Shown here: positions 1-7,849 of the stretch, piece after piece | Position numbering within the stretch: position 1 is the stretch's first letter | Layout: every line of letters begins with the position of its first letter | Origin: Sediminimonas sp. | Lineage (GTDB): Bacteria > Pseudomonadota > Alphaproteobacteria > Rhodobacterales > Rhodobacteraceae | Direction: 5' to 3' | DNA: 64,000 nucleotides | NCBI RefSeq assembly: GCF_024637375.1 | Contig: NZ_JAGXFK010000088.1 | Location: 1-64,000 of the forward strand | Notes under the pieces: model-generated | The model's database searches: none | What the model saw: the letters and a program-made list of their open reading frames with translations, nothing else | What the model was told of the DNA's origin: nothing | Translations under genes and position numbers: made by a program

Positions 1-6
1 CGCGCA

Positions 7-38
7 GCGCCCGACCGCCCCCTCGGGCGGGCGCTTTT
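7..38 (+). terminator. Rho-independent terminator of a gene upstream of the window
   Basis: CCGCCC (15-20) pairs with GGGCGG (25-30) around a CCTC loop. GCGC on each side extends the stem across a small bulge, and TTTT follows at 35-38. It would end a plus-strand transcript that enters from the left. The gene it serves is not visible. Confidence 0.6.
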
Positions 39-308
39 GCGGGCGTATCAAGCTGATGACAACGCGGATGTATTTGGCCGGCATAAAGCGCGATCCACAT
101 TCGTTGCAGCGCCCACCCGGCGGTCGGGCACCGCGCGGCACATCAGCCGGTCGCCCAAAGCCCGCAACCGGCCACTCGATGCCAATACCGCGCCGGCCTG
201 ATCGGGTGTAAAGGGCTCGAACCCGCCATCTGACCGTCTCGCTCACGGATGTCGGACGAGTGTCCGATACCTGGTTCCACGGGGTATCTTGTGTCGGGTG
301 GCGGACAC

Positions 309-443
309 TGGTTGAAAGACCACCTCGACACCGGGGCCACGCTCGACGAGATCACCGACGCCCTGACTGACCTAGGGCTTGAGGTCAAAGGCGTCGAAAA
401 CCCCGCCGCGCGGTTGGCGGATTTCACCCTTGGCAACGCCACC
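309..443 (+). pseudogene. Relic of a second pheT 5' end (phenylalanyl-tRNA synthetase beta N-terminus)
   Basis: Forty-five codons read [15 protein letters not shown], then ALTDLGLEV, then [12 protein letters not shown]. They match the first 45 or so residues of the intact PheT that starts at 740 ([36 protein letters not shown]). The similarity begins abruptly at the Trp codon, without the MKFTL start, and stops after the equivalent of FTIG; what follows in frame is unrelated and soon ends. Several differences from the downstream gene are conservative replacements, so this looks like a remnant of a diverged or foreign pheT copy rather than a recent slip duplication. Two small inverted repeats precede it (252-267 and 266-288). 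The rest of 1-739 shows no other gene. Confidence 0.7.
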
Positions 444-515
444 CCTACACGTCTCTACCCGATCTCAACGCCTTCCTGCCGAACGCCCTGTTAACCACGC
501 CTCCGGGGCAAGCGG

Positions 516-559
516 CACCGACGCGATACCGCCAGGATACCGACGCTATACCGACATGG
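516..559 (+). repeat. Four-unit tandem array, 11-bp period, upstream of pheT
   Basis: Four contiguous 11-base units: CACCGACGCGA, TACCGCCAGGA, TACCGACGCTA, TACCGACATGG. The consensus is TACCGACGCGA. The same consensus, period and copy number occur upstream of lpdA on the other strand (51560-51603). In both places the units point towards the downstream gene. The array starts about 225 bp before the pheT start codon. The function is unknown; one unit per helical turn would suit cooperative protein binding on one DNA face. Confidence 0.65.
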
Positions 560-578
560 GTTTTTCAGCATTAACAAC

Positions 579-603
579 GGTTTGGGGTGATTCGCCCCAA
601 ACC
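579..603. repeat. 9-bp perfect inverted repeat in the pheT leader
   Basis: GGTTTGGGG (579-587) and CCCCAAACC (595-603) are perfect complements separated by TGATTCG. No T-run follows on either strand, so it is not a typical terminator. It lies between the 11-bp array and pheT, and could be an RNA hairpin in the leader or a protein site. Confidence 0.5.
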
Positions 604-739
604 CGCCGATGCCCCCTCTCATCCCCGTTCCGAAACCGCCCCGCACGGGCCGCTCCGCAACGGCCCCGCCGGGCCTTTTCCCCGCCCCCGCGATCGGCTA
701 TGCCCTGCCAAGACGCGTTATGCTGCAAGGTAGGCCGAC

Positions 740-3139
740 ATGAAATTCACCCTCGCCTGGCTCCGCGATCACCTCGACACAGAGGCGACGCTGAACGAGA
801 TTGCCGAGACCCTGACCGATCTGGGGCTGGAAGTGGAGGAGATTTCCAACCCGGCCGACAAGCTTCAGGGCTTTACCATCGGCAAGGTCTTGACCGCCGA
901 TAAACACCCGGATGCCGATAAACTCAAGGTTTGTCAGGTGCTTACGGATGAGGGTGAGAAACAGATCATCTGCGGCGCGCCCAACGCGCGCGAAGGCATC
1001 ACCGTGGTGATCGCCAGTCCGGGCACCTACGTGCCCGGCATCGACACCACCATCGGGGTGGGCAAGATACGCGGCGTCGAAAGCTTCGGGATGATGTGCT
1101 CCGAGCGCGAGATGGAGCTGAGCGACGAACACGAGGGCATCATCGAGCTGCCTTCGGGCGAGGTGGGCCAGGCGTTCACCGACTGGCTGGCCCAAAACGA
1201 CCCGGCCAAGGTCGACCCGGTGATCGAGATCGCCATCACCCCCAACCGCCCGGACGCGCTTGGCGTGCGCGGCATCGCGCGCGATCTCGCCGCGCGCGGG
1301 CTTGGCACCATGAAACCCACGCAAACGTTTGAAATAAAGGGTGATTCCCCCTGTCCCATCGGTGTGACCATCGACGATGACACGCGCGAAAACGGCTGCG
1401 AGCTGTTCGCCGGGCGGCTGATCCGGGGCGTGCAAAACGGCCCCAGCCCGCAATGGTTGCAGGACCGCCTGCGCGCCATCGGCCTGCGCCCGATCAGCGC
1501 GCTGGTGGACGTGACCAACTTCTTCACCTTCGACCGCAACCGCCCGCTGCACGTCTTCGATGCCGACAAGGTGCAGGGCAACCTGCGCGTACACCGCGCG
1601 CAGGGCGGCGAGGTGATGACGGGCCTCGACGAGAAGGAATATACCTTCGACGCAGGGCAGGTGGTGATCTCTGATGACAACGGCATCGAAAGCGTTGCCG
1701 GCATCATGGGCGGGCTCGCCACCGGTTGCACCGGGGAAACCGTGAACGTCTTTCTCGAAGCGGCGGTCTGGGACAGGGTGCAGATCGCCATGACGGGCCG
1801 CGCGCTCAAGATCAACTCGGACGCGCGCTATCGCAACGAGCGCGGCATCGACCCGGCCTTCAACATGGAAGCGATCGAGCTGGCCACGCAGATGATACTG
1901 GACTTGTGCGGCGGTTCTGCCACCGAGGTGACCACCGCCGGCGCGGTGCCTGACCTCGCGCGCGCCTATCGGCTTGACCCGGCCCGCGTGCAAAGCCTTG
2001 TCGGCATGGATATCCCCGCGGACACGCAGCGCGCGACGCTCGAGGCCCTGGGTTTCCGGCTGGAGGGCGACATGGCCTGGGTGCCCTCGTGGCGCCCCGA
2101 TGTGCAGGGCGAGGCCGACCTGGTGGAAGAGGTGGCGCGCATCGCCTCGCTGACCCGGCTGGAGGGCAAGCCGATGCCGCGGGCCCGGATGGGCGTGCCG
2201 CGGCCGATCCTGTCGGACATGCAAAAGCGCGAACAGGCGGCGCGCCGCACTACCGCCGCGTTGGGGTACAACGAATGCGTCAGCTACAGCTTTATCGATC
2301 GTGGCGCGGCGCGCCTGTTCGGCGGTGGCGATGAGGCGACCATGCTGGAAAACCCGATCTCGTCGGAAATGAGCCACATGCGGCCCGATCTGCTGCCGGG
2401 GCTGTTGCAGGCCGCAGCGCGCAACCAGGCGCGCGGCCACTCCGACATGGCGCTGTTCGAGGTCGGCCCCGCCTTTCACGGCGGCGAGCCGGGCGAGCAG
2501 CACCTGCAGGTGGCCGGGCTGCTGGTGGGGCGCACCGGGCCGCGCGACGTACACGGCGCCGACCGGGTGGTCGATCTGTTCGACGCCAAGGCCGATGCCG
2601 AGGCGGTGCTGTCCGCGCTTGGTGCACCCTCCAAGACGCAGATCATGCGCGACGGGCCCGACTGGTGGCATCCGGGGCGGCACGGGGTGGTGCGCCTTGG
2701 CCCCAAGAAGCAACTGGCGGTCTTCGGGGAACTACACCCGCGGGTTCTGGCGGCACTTGACGTGAAAGGGCCCGCCGTGGCCTTTACCGTGTGGCCGACC
2801 GAGATACCGCAGGCGCGGCGCAAGGCCACGACACGCCCGGCGCTCGAATTGCGCGATCTTCAGGCGGTGGAGCGCGACTTCGCCTTCGTGGTCGACCGCG
2901 ATGTCGAGGCGCTCGCCCTGGTCAACGCCGCGGCTGGCGCCGACAAGGGGTTGATCGACTCGGTGCATGTCTTCGACGAGTTCGTCGGCGACAGCCTTGG
3001 CGAGGGCAAGAAATCCATCGCGCTGACGGTGCGCTTGCAGCCCACCGAGAAGACGCTGAAGGAAGCCGATATCGAAGCGGTCGGCGCCAAGGTGATCGAG
3101 AAGGTGCAAAACGCCACCGGCGGCGTGCTGCGCGGCTGA
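740..3139 (+). CDS. pheT: Phenylalanine--tRNA ligase beta subunit
   Basis: Beta subunit of the cytoplasmic alpha2-beta2 phenylalanyl-tRNA synthetase, which charges tRNA-Phe and edits mischarged Tyr. The 799 residues match the bacterial family length (about 795-800). The order is typical: an N-terminal EMAP/OB-fold tRNA-binding domain (about 40-150, with the KHPDADKLKVCQV motif), B3/B4 editing domain (about 205-380, with the NEGC-like NENGCELFAGR stretch), B5 domain, catalytic-like core, and C-terminal FDX-ACB anticodon-binding domain (about 705-799, starting LQAVERDFAFVVD). The ATG is preceded by AAGG at a suitable distance, and MKFTLAWLRDHLDT is the standard start. pheS is not in the window. 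A broken extra copy of its 5' end lies just upstream. Confidence 0.98.
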   Translation: MKFTLAWLRDHLDTEATLNEIAETLTDLGLEVEEISNPADKLQGFTIGKVLTADKHPDADKLKVCQVLTDEGEKQIICGAPNAREGITVVIASPGTYVPGIDTTIGVGKIRGVESFGMMCSEREMELSDEHEGIIELPSGEVGQAFTDWLAQNDPAKVDPVIEIAITPNRPDALGVRGIARDLAARGLGTMKPTQTFEIKGDSPCPIGVTIDDDTRENGCELFAGRLIRGVQNGPSPQWLQDRLRAIGLRPISALVDVTNFFTFDRNRPLHVFDADKVQGNLRVHRAQGGEVMTGLDEKEYTFDAGQVVISDDNGIESVAGIMGGLATGCTGETVNVFLEAAVWDRVQIAMTGRALKINSDARYRNERGIDPAFNMEAIELATQMILDLCGGSATEVTTAGAVPDLARAYRLDPARVQSLVGMDIPADTQRATLEALGFRLEGDMAWVPSWRPDVQGEADLVEEVARIASLTRLEGKPMPRARMGVPRPILSDMQKREQAARRTTAALGYNECVSYSFIDRGAARLFGGGDEATMLENPISSEMSHMRPDLLPGLLQAAARNQARGHSDMALFEVGPAFHGGEPGEQHLQVAGLLVGRTGPRDVHGADRVVDLFDAKADAEAVLSALGAPSKTQIMRDGPDWWHPGRHGVVRLGPKKQLAVFGELHPRVLAALDVKGPAVAFTVWPTEIPQARRKATTRPALELRDLQAVERDFAFVVDRDVEALALVNAAAGADKGLIDSVHVFDEFVGDSLGEGKKSIALTVRLQPTEKTLKEADIEAVGAKVIEKVQNATGGVLRG

Positions 3140-3166
3140 GGTGGCATCGGCAACAAGGAGAACGGC

Positions 3167-3619
3167 ATGCTGAGGGTCTATCTGGCGGGCGAGATCCATA
3201 CCGACTGGCGCGCGCGTATCGTGGACGGCGCAAAGGGGCTGGACGTGACGTTCGACGCCCCGGTCACCGATCACGCGGCAAGCGACGATTGCGGTGTGGC
3301 AATCCTCGGGGCAGAGGACAGCAAGTACTGGCACGATCACAAGGGCGCGATGATCAACGCGATCCGCACCCGCAAGGGTATCTCCGAGGCCGATGTCGTG
3401 GTCGTGCGCTTCGGCGACAAGTACAAGCAGTGGAACGCGGCCTTCGACGCGGGGCAGGCGGCTGCGCTTGGCAAGTCGCTGATCGTGTTGCAACCTCCCG
3501 AGCACGACCATGCGCTCAAGGAGGTGGATGCCGCTGCGCTGGCCGTGGCGCGCGAGCCCGAACAGGTGGTCGAGATCCTGCGCTACGTGTCGACCGGGAT
3601 GTTGCCCGAGCGGGGGTAA
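3167..3619 (+). CDS. ytoQ: YtoQ family protein
   Basis: A 150-residue cytoplasmic protein that matches the small YtoQ family: start MLRVYLAGEIHTDWR, the block DAPVTDHAASDDCG, and the block EDSKYWHDHKGAMINAIRTR. The family is related in fold to nucleoside 2-deoxyribosyltransferase-like proteins, but its reaction is not established. AAGGAG lies six bases before the ATG. The gene follows pheT by 27 bases on the same strand, so the two may be cotranscribed; nothing else links it to tRNA charging. Length and ends are as expected for an intact member. Confidence 0.85.
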   Translation: MLRVYLAGEIHTDWRARIVDGAKGLDVTFDAPVTDHAASDDCGVAILGAEDSKYWHDHKGAMINAIRTRKGISEADVVVVRFGDKYKQWNAAFDAGQAAALGKSLIVLQPPEHDHALKEVDAAALAVAREPEQVVEILRYVSTGMLPERG

Positions 3620-3622
3620 CAA

Positions 3623-3689
3623 GGGGGCGCTGCCCCCGTCGCGCGTGCCGCGCGCGACCCCCGGAGATATTCGTGGAGAAAGAAAAAGG
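3623..3689 (+). repeat. Composite double-hairpin intergenic repeat, copy 1
   Basis: Structure: GGGGGCGCTGCCCCC (3623-3637), then a second palindrome GTCGCGCG/CGCGCGAC with loop TGCCG (3638-3658), then a conserved tail CCCCGGAGATATT followed by a purine-rich run. The copy at 51621-51680 has the same first hairpin and tail but a different second stem. It lies between ytoQ and the MscS gene. It resembles REP-type elements; the lack of a clean T-run argues against a simple terminator. Confidence 0.65.
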
Positions 3690-3779
3690 CGCTTTCCGGT
3701 CGGTGTGCTGGTGTAGGTTTGCCAGTTGGCAATGCCGCGCTACGCTTGTGCGTGGATTCGGAAATGAAGGAGCACCCGC

Positions 3780-4577
3780 ATGATGGAGCAACTGGGCGTT
3801 TTTGGCCCTTTCGCGGCAAATGTTATCAAGGCGATCGTCGTGTTGGTCGTCGGCTGGGGCGCTGCCGACGTGATCAGTGGCATCGTGCGCCGCCGGATCA
3901 ACGCGGCGCCGCGCATCGACAAGACGCTGGGGATTTTCGCTGCCTCCGTCGTCAAGTGGGCGATCCTTCTTATGGTTCTGATCGCGGTCCTGGGCCTGTT
4001 CGGGATTGCGGCAACCAGCCTCGTGGCGATTCTGGGGGCGTCGGCCCTGGCCATCGGCCTGGCGTTGCAGGGCACGCTGAGCGACCTGGCCGCCGGGGTG
4101 ATGCTGGTGGTGTTCCGGCCCTACAGGCTGGACCAATACGTCGATATCGGCGGCACGGCCGGGACGGTGGTGGACCTGAACCTGTTCTTCACCGAACTGG
4201 TCACGCCCGACAATGTGCAGATCATCGTTCCCAATGGTCAGGCATGGGGCTCTGTCATCATCAACTATTCGGCCCATGACACGCGGCGCTGCGATCTGAG
4301 CTTTGGTATCGACTACAGCGATGACGCGGACGAGGCGATAAGGATCATCGAGGCGCTCGCGGCCGATGATCCGCGCGTGCACGACGACCCGCCGCCCTGG
4401 GTTCGGGTGACCAGCCTGGGCGACAGCAGCGTCGATCTGACCGCGCGGCTGTGGTGTGACGCCGCTGACTACTGGGCGCTGAAATTCGACATGACCAAGG
4501 CGGTGAAGGAAGCCTTCGACAAGGGCGACATCACCATCCCTTACCCGCACAGCGTGGAAATCCAGCGGCAGGGCTGA
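3780..4577 (+). CDS. Small-conductance mechanosensitive ion channel (MscS family)
   Basis: Inner-membrane channel that opens under membrane tension and releases solutes on osmotic downshock. It has 265 residues, close to the minimal MscS architecture (E. coli MscS is 286). Three hydrophobic segments occur at about 10-32, 55-80 and 80-105. The third is the pore helix, rich in Ala and Gly (ASALAIGLALQGTLSDLAAG). The beta domain follows (VFRPYRLDQYVDIGG, IIVPNGQAWGSVIINYS), then the alpha/beta cage domain. Tandem ATGs occur at 3780 and 3783; AAGGAG upstream fits the first. The gene stands alone between a repeat element and a long non-coding stretch. Confidence 0.93.
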   Translation: MMEQLGVFGPFAANVIKAIVVLVVGWGAADVISGIVRRRINAAPRIDKTLGIFAASVVKWAILLMVLIAVLGLFGIAATSLVAILGASALAIGLALQGTLSDLAAGVMLVVFRPYRLDQYVDIGGTAGTVVDLNLFFTELVTPDNVQIIVPNGQAWGSVIINYSAHDTRRCDLSFGIDYSDDADEAIRIIEALAADDPRVHDDPPPWVRVTSLGDSSVDLTARLWCDAADYWALKFDMTKAVKEAFDKGDITIPYPHSVEIQRQG

Positions 4578-5056
4578 CCGTTGCGACGGGGCGCGGGCCA
4601 AGGGCCCGGCGCGCAAGCGCCGCGCCCGGCACGGTAGCAGCCGGCGTCGGCGGCATGCGCGTCGCCTTTCAGATACATCGTGAAAGTGAAGTGGGCTTTT
4701 GCGCACCTGTTGAGGCGACATTCGGTCGCCCATGGCGACGGGGCACCCCGAAGTGGTGGGCACGGATTGGCGCGATATCTGGCGCGCGCGGCAAGAGGCA
4801 TAACCGTTGCTGGTCGAGCCGTGGCTTGGTCAGCCGCAATGGCCGTCGCCTCGGATACCCCCTGGATCAGCCGCCGAGTTGTCCGGAAAACCGGGATCAC
4901 TTCAGCTGCGGGTGGCCGGGCGGCTCAAGCTCGACCGCACGCCGATGAAGCCGGCCCAGATCTGGTAGGGGCCAGGGGACGAGAACGGGTCACTGGACGC
5001 CGCCCGTGGTAAGGCGCTAAGGATGAGGTGGATCGCCAGAGCAAGGGATTGCACCA
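4578..5056. other. 479-bp intergenic stretch without a recognised gene
   Basis: Open frames here are short, rich in Arg and Ala, overlap each other on both strands and have no Shine-Dalgarno or family resemblance. The first 60 bases hold GC-rich hairpin potential (GGGCC/GGCCC near 4598-4610) that could end the MscS transcript, but there is no T-run. I saw no tRNA-like T-arm or insertion-sequence end. It may hold the promoter of the oxidoreductase at 5057. Confidence 0.5.
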
Positions 5057-6040
5057 ATGACCGACACGATGCGCGCAATCGAGATTTCCGAACCCGGCGG
5101 GCCGGACGTGTTGCGCCCGACCGAGCGCCCGGTGCCCGAGCCCGGACCCGGGCAGGTGCGGCTGCGGCTCGCCTATGCCGGGGTCAATCGCCCCGATGCC
5201 CTGCAACGCGCGGGCGCTTACGCGCCGCCGCCCTCGGCCAGCGACCTGCCCGGGCTGGAGGGCGCGGGAGAAGTGGTTGCCATCGGACCCGGTGTCGAGG
5301 GGCTCAGCCCGGGCGACAAGGTCTGTGCGTTGCTTCCGGGCGGAGGCTATGCCGAACAGGTCGTCACGCCGGCGGCGCATTGCCTGCCAGTGCCCGAGGG
5401 AATGGACCTCAAACAGGCCGCTTGCCTTCCGGAGACATACTTTACTGTATGGTCAAACGTGTTCATGCGCGGCGGGTTGATCGCGGGCGAGCGGTTTCTG
5501 GTGCATGGCGGTTCGTCCGGGATCGGCACCACGGCGATCCAGCTCGGCCGCGAGTTCGGCGCGCGGGTCTTCACAACCGCCGGAACCGACGAAAAATGCG
5601 CCACCTGCACCGACCTGGGGGCCGAGCGCGCGATAAACTACCGGCGCGAGGATTTCGTCGAGGTGCTCAAGGGCGAGGGCGGCGCGAACCTGATCCTCGA
5701 CATGGTGGGTGGCGACTACATCCCGCGCAACGTGCGGGCGCTGGCCGACGACGGGCGGCTGGTGCAGATCGCGTTCCTTTCGGGGCCCAAGGTCGAGCTG
5801 AACTTCGCGCAGGTGATGGCGCGGCGGCTGACGATCACCGGCTCGACCTTGCGGCCGCAATCGGACCTCGCCAAGGCGCGGATCGCGGAGGCATTGCGCC
5901 GCGACGTGTGGCCGCTTCTGTCGGCGGGGCGGATCGGCCCGGTCATGGATAGCGAGTTCCCGCTGGAGCAGGCCGCACGTGCCCACGCCCGCCTGGAAAG
6001 CAGCGACCATATCGGCAAGATCGTCCTTGCCATCGGCTGA
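5057..6040 (+). CDS. NAD(P)H quinone oxidoreductase (PIG3-like, zinc-independent MDR family)
   Basis: A 327-residue cytoplasmic enzyme of the medium-chain dehydrogenase/reductase superfamily, likely reducing quinones or enone substrates with NADPH. The N-terminal GroES-like domain (about 1-130) contains AYAGVNRPDALQRAG, typical of the quinone oxidoreductase/PIG3 branch, and lacks the catalytic zinc ligands of alcohol dehydrogenases. The Rossmann domain carries LVHGGSSGIGTTAIQL near residue 145-160. MRAIEISEPGGPDVL is a family-typical start. It is convergent with the Lrp gene downstream, 19 bases away. Substrate cannot be told from sequence. Confidence 0.9.
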   Translation: MTDTMRAIEISEPGGPDVLRPTERPVPEPGPGQVRLRLAYAGVNRPDALQRAGAYAPPPSASDLPGLEGAGEVVAIGPGVEGLSPGDKVCALLPGGGYAEQVVTPAAHCLPVPEGMDLKQAACLPETYFTVWSNVFMRGGLIAGERFLVHGGSSGIGTTAIQLGREFGARVFTTAGTDEKCATCTDLGAERAINYRREDFVEVLKGEGGANLILDMVGGDYIPRNVRALADDGRLVQIAFLSGPKVELNFAQVMARRLTITGSTLRPQSDLAKARIAEALRRDVWPLLSAGRIGPVMDSEFPLEQAARAHARLESSDHIGKIVLAIG

Positions 6041-6059
6041 GGAACCGCCGCCGCCGCCG

Positions 6060-6518
6060 TCATACCGGCAGCGCCGTTGTCTTGAACACGGTCCTCAGGG
6101 CAAAGCTCGATTGCATCTGGACGACGCCGGGCAGGCGCGACAGGTGTTGGCGGTGGATTCGCGCGAAATCCTCGGTGCTTTCGGCCACCACCTTGAGGAT
6201 GTAATCCGCCGTGCCAGCCATCAGGTGGCATTCCAGTACATCCGGTATCCGTGCGACCGCACGCTCGAACGCGTCAAGCACCTCGTCCGCCTGGCCCGAC
6301 AGGGTGATCTCGACGAAAACGGTCGTGGCCACGCCCAGCTTGCGCGCGTTGAGCAGAGCCACGTAGTCGTTGATATATCCATCGGCCTCCAGCCGCTGCA
6401 CGCGCCTGTGACAGGCACTCGGCGACAGGTTGATCGCTTCGGACAGGTTGGCGTTGGATATACGACCGCGGCGCTGCAATTCGCTTAGGATGCGCCGGTC
6501 TGTCGCGTCGATGGACAT
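6060..6518 (-). CDS. Lrp/AsnC family regulator, divergent from ald
   Basis: A 152-residue transcription factor with an N-terminal winged helix-turn-helix (ATDRRILSELQRRGRISNAN then LSPSACHRRVQRLE, about 4-60) and a C-terminal RAM/AsnC ligand-binding domain (about 65-145, LMAGTADYILKVV). Lrp-type proteins form dimers to octamers and sense amino acids. The start codons of this gene and ald are 148 bp apart on opposite strands. By analogy with AldR-type pairs it probably controls ald in response to alanine; this is inference from position. An inverted repeat at 6571-6593 is a candidate site. Confidence 0.93.
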   Translation of the reverse strand: MSIDATDRRILSELQRRGRISNANLSEAINLSPSACHRRVQRLEADGYINDYVALLNARKLGVATTVFVEITLSGQADEVLDAFERAVARIPDVLECHLMAGTADYILKVVAESTEDFARIHRQHLSRLPGVVQMQSSFALRTVFKTTALPV

Positions 6519-6570
6519 ATGTGCACGAACCTTCTGTGTTTCTGATCTTTTTGCGAAGATTATTCACGTA

Positions 6571-6593
6571 ATGTGCCGTTTGGCGAGGCACAT
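6571..6593. promoter_or_regulatory. Candidate Lrp operator in the lrp-ald divergent region
   Basis: ATGTGCC (6571-6577) and GGCACAT (6587-6593) are perfect complements around a 9-bp spacer. They sit in the AT-richer space between the divergent regulator and ald, about 75 bp before the ald start codon. Assignment to the Lrp protein is inferred from position only. Confidence 0.45.
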
Positions 6594-6666
6594 GGCAAAG
6601 CATTTTCATGCCAAATCCGGTAAGATGCACAAAAATAAGGCAATTTCTACGCAAGGAGGAAACGCG

Positions 6667-7785
6667 ATGAAGATCGGATGCCCGAAAGAGATCAAACCCC
6701 AGGAATTTCGCGTCGGCGTGACACCGAACGCCGCGCAGGAGGCCGCCGCTCACGGCCACGAGGTGCTGATCGAGACCGGCGCCGGAATCGGCTCGGGCTT
6801 CGACGACGATGCCTACCGCACCGCCGGCGCCCGCATCGTTGATACCGCCGAAGAGGTCTTTGCCACTGCCGACATGATCGTCAAGGTCAAGGAGCCGCAG
6901 GCCGTCGAACGCAAGATGCTGCGCGAGGGGCAGCTTCTTTTCACCTATCTGCATCTGGCCCCTGACGCCGCGCAAACCCGCGACTTGCTGGAGTCGGGCT
7001 GCACCGCGATCGCCTATGAAACCGTGACCGATGCGAATGGCGGTCTGCCGCTGTTGGCCCCTATGTCCGAGGTCGCGGGCCGTCTGGCGCCGCAGGTCGG
7101 TGCGTGGACCCTGCAAAAGGCCAATGGTGGGCGCGGCGTTCTCATGGGCGGCGTGCCCGGCGTCGGCCCTGCGCGGGCGATCGTCATCGGCGGCGGCGTC
7201 GTGGGCACCCACGCTGCGCGCATCGCCGCCGGGATGGGGGCGGATGTCACGGTTCTGGACCGGTCGCTGCCGCGGCTGCGCTATCTTGACGATGTGTTCG
7301 GCGGCGCCTTCAAGACCGGCTATTCCTCGAAGGGACTGTTGGCCGAGTTGCTGCCGGAAGCCGACTTGGTGATTGGCGCGGTCCTGATCCCCGGTGCCGC
7401 TGCGCCCAAGCTGGTTACCCGCGCGCAGCTCTCGCTGATGAAACCGGGCGCGGCGCTGGTGGATGTGGCCATCGACCAGGGCGGCTGTTTCGAGACATCG
7501 CACGCCACCACCCACCAGAACCCGATTTACGAAGTGGATGGCGTGATGCATTACTGCGTCGCCAACATGCCCGGCGCGGTGGCGCGCACCTCGACCATCG
7601 CCCTGGGCAACGCCACGATGCCCTTCATGCTGGCGCTGGCGGACAAGGGCTGGAAGCAGGCTTGTACAGACGACCCGTACCTTTTGGACGGGCTGAACGT
7701 ACATGCCGGGCAGTTGACCTATTACGCGGTCGGCAAGGCGCTCGGGATCGACGTCGTCTCGCCGCAGAAGATCATCAAGGGCTGA
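6667..7785 (+). CDS. ald: Alanine dehydrogenase
   Basis: Catalyses NAD-dependent oxidative deamination of L-alanine to pyruvate and ammonia, and the reverse. It is a hexameric cytoplasmic enzyme. The 372 residues match the family (about 371). MKIGCPKEIKPQEFRVG is the standard start, with AAGGAGGA five to six bases upstream, so longer in-frame starts are rejected. The catalytic Lys75 (IVKVKEP) and His96 (LFTYLHLAP) are in their usual positions. The NAD-binding Rossmann motif is VIGGGVVGTHAARIAAGMGA (about 175-195). It sits divergent from an Lrp/AsnC regulator and ends in a strong hairpin shared with the convergent oxidoreductase gene. Confidence 0.97.
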   Translation: MKIGCPKEIKPQEFRVGVTPNAAQEAAAHGHEVLIETGAGIGSGFDDDAYRTAGARIVDTAEEVFATADMIVKVKEPQAVERKMLREGQLLFTYLHLAPDAAQTRDLLESGCTAIAYETVTDANGGLPLLAPMSEVAGRLAPQVGAWTLQKANGGRGVLMGGVPGVGPARAIVIGGGVVGTHAARIAAGMGADVTVLDRSLPRLRYLDDVFGGAFKTGYSSKGLLAELLPEADLVIGAVLIPGAAAPKLVTRAQLSLMKPGAALVDVAIDQGGCFETSHATTHQNPIYEVDGVMHYCVANMPGAVARTSTIALGNATMPFMLALADKGWKQACTDDPYLLDGLNVHAGQLTYYAVGKALGIDVVSPQKIIKG

Positions 7786-7797
7786 GCCGGGCGCAGG

Positions 7798-7829
7798 GGA
7801 CAGGCCGGCGCGGTGCCGCCGGCCTGTCC
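7798..7829. terminator. Strong hairpin between convergent ald and the indolepyruvate oxidoreductase
   Basis: GGACAGGCCGGCG (7798-7810) and CGCCGGCCTGTCC (7817-7829) form a perfect 13-bp stem with loop CGGTGC. It lies between two converging genes and could stop transcripts from both sides. T-runs on either side are poor, so termination is inferred from stem strength and place. Confidence 0.6.
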
Positions 7830-7849
7830 GCGTTTGCGCGTCCAGTCCG

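Noticed and set aside
190-215. tRNA T-arm-like GGGTTCGAGCCC on the minus strand
   Set aside because: No matching acceptor stem, anticodon arm or CCA could be folded around it.
249-494. 81-codon frame as a gene
   Set aside because: Only the middle 45 codons resemble anything (the start of PheT); the ends are unrelated and there is no ribosome site. Treated as a relic.
698-2713. 671-codon minus-strand frame across pheT
   Set aside because: A high-GC shadow of pheT: His/Arg/Gly-rich, no family resemblance, and the plus strand encodes an intact PheT.
3623-3637. GGGGGCGCTGCCCCC as a plain terminator of ytoQ
   Set aside because: No T-run follows, and the same hairpin recurs inside a larger conserved element at 51621.
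4655-5012. Two overlapping plus-strand frames between the MscS gene and the oxidoreductase
   Set aside because: No ribosome site, no family resemblance, and composition typical of GC-rich noncoding shadow frames.
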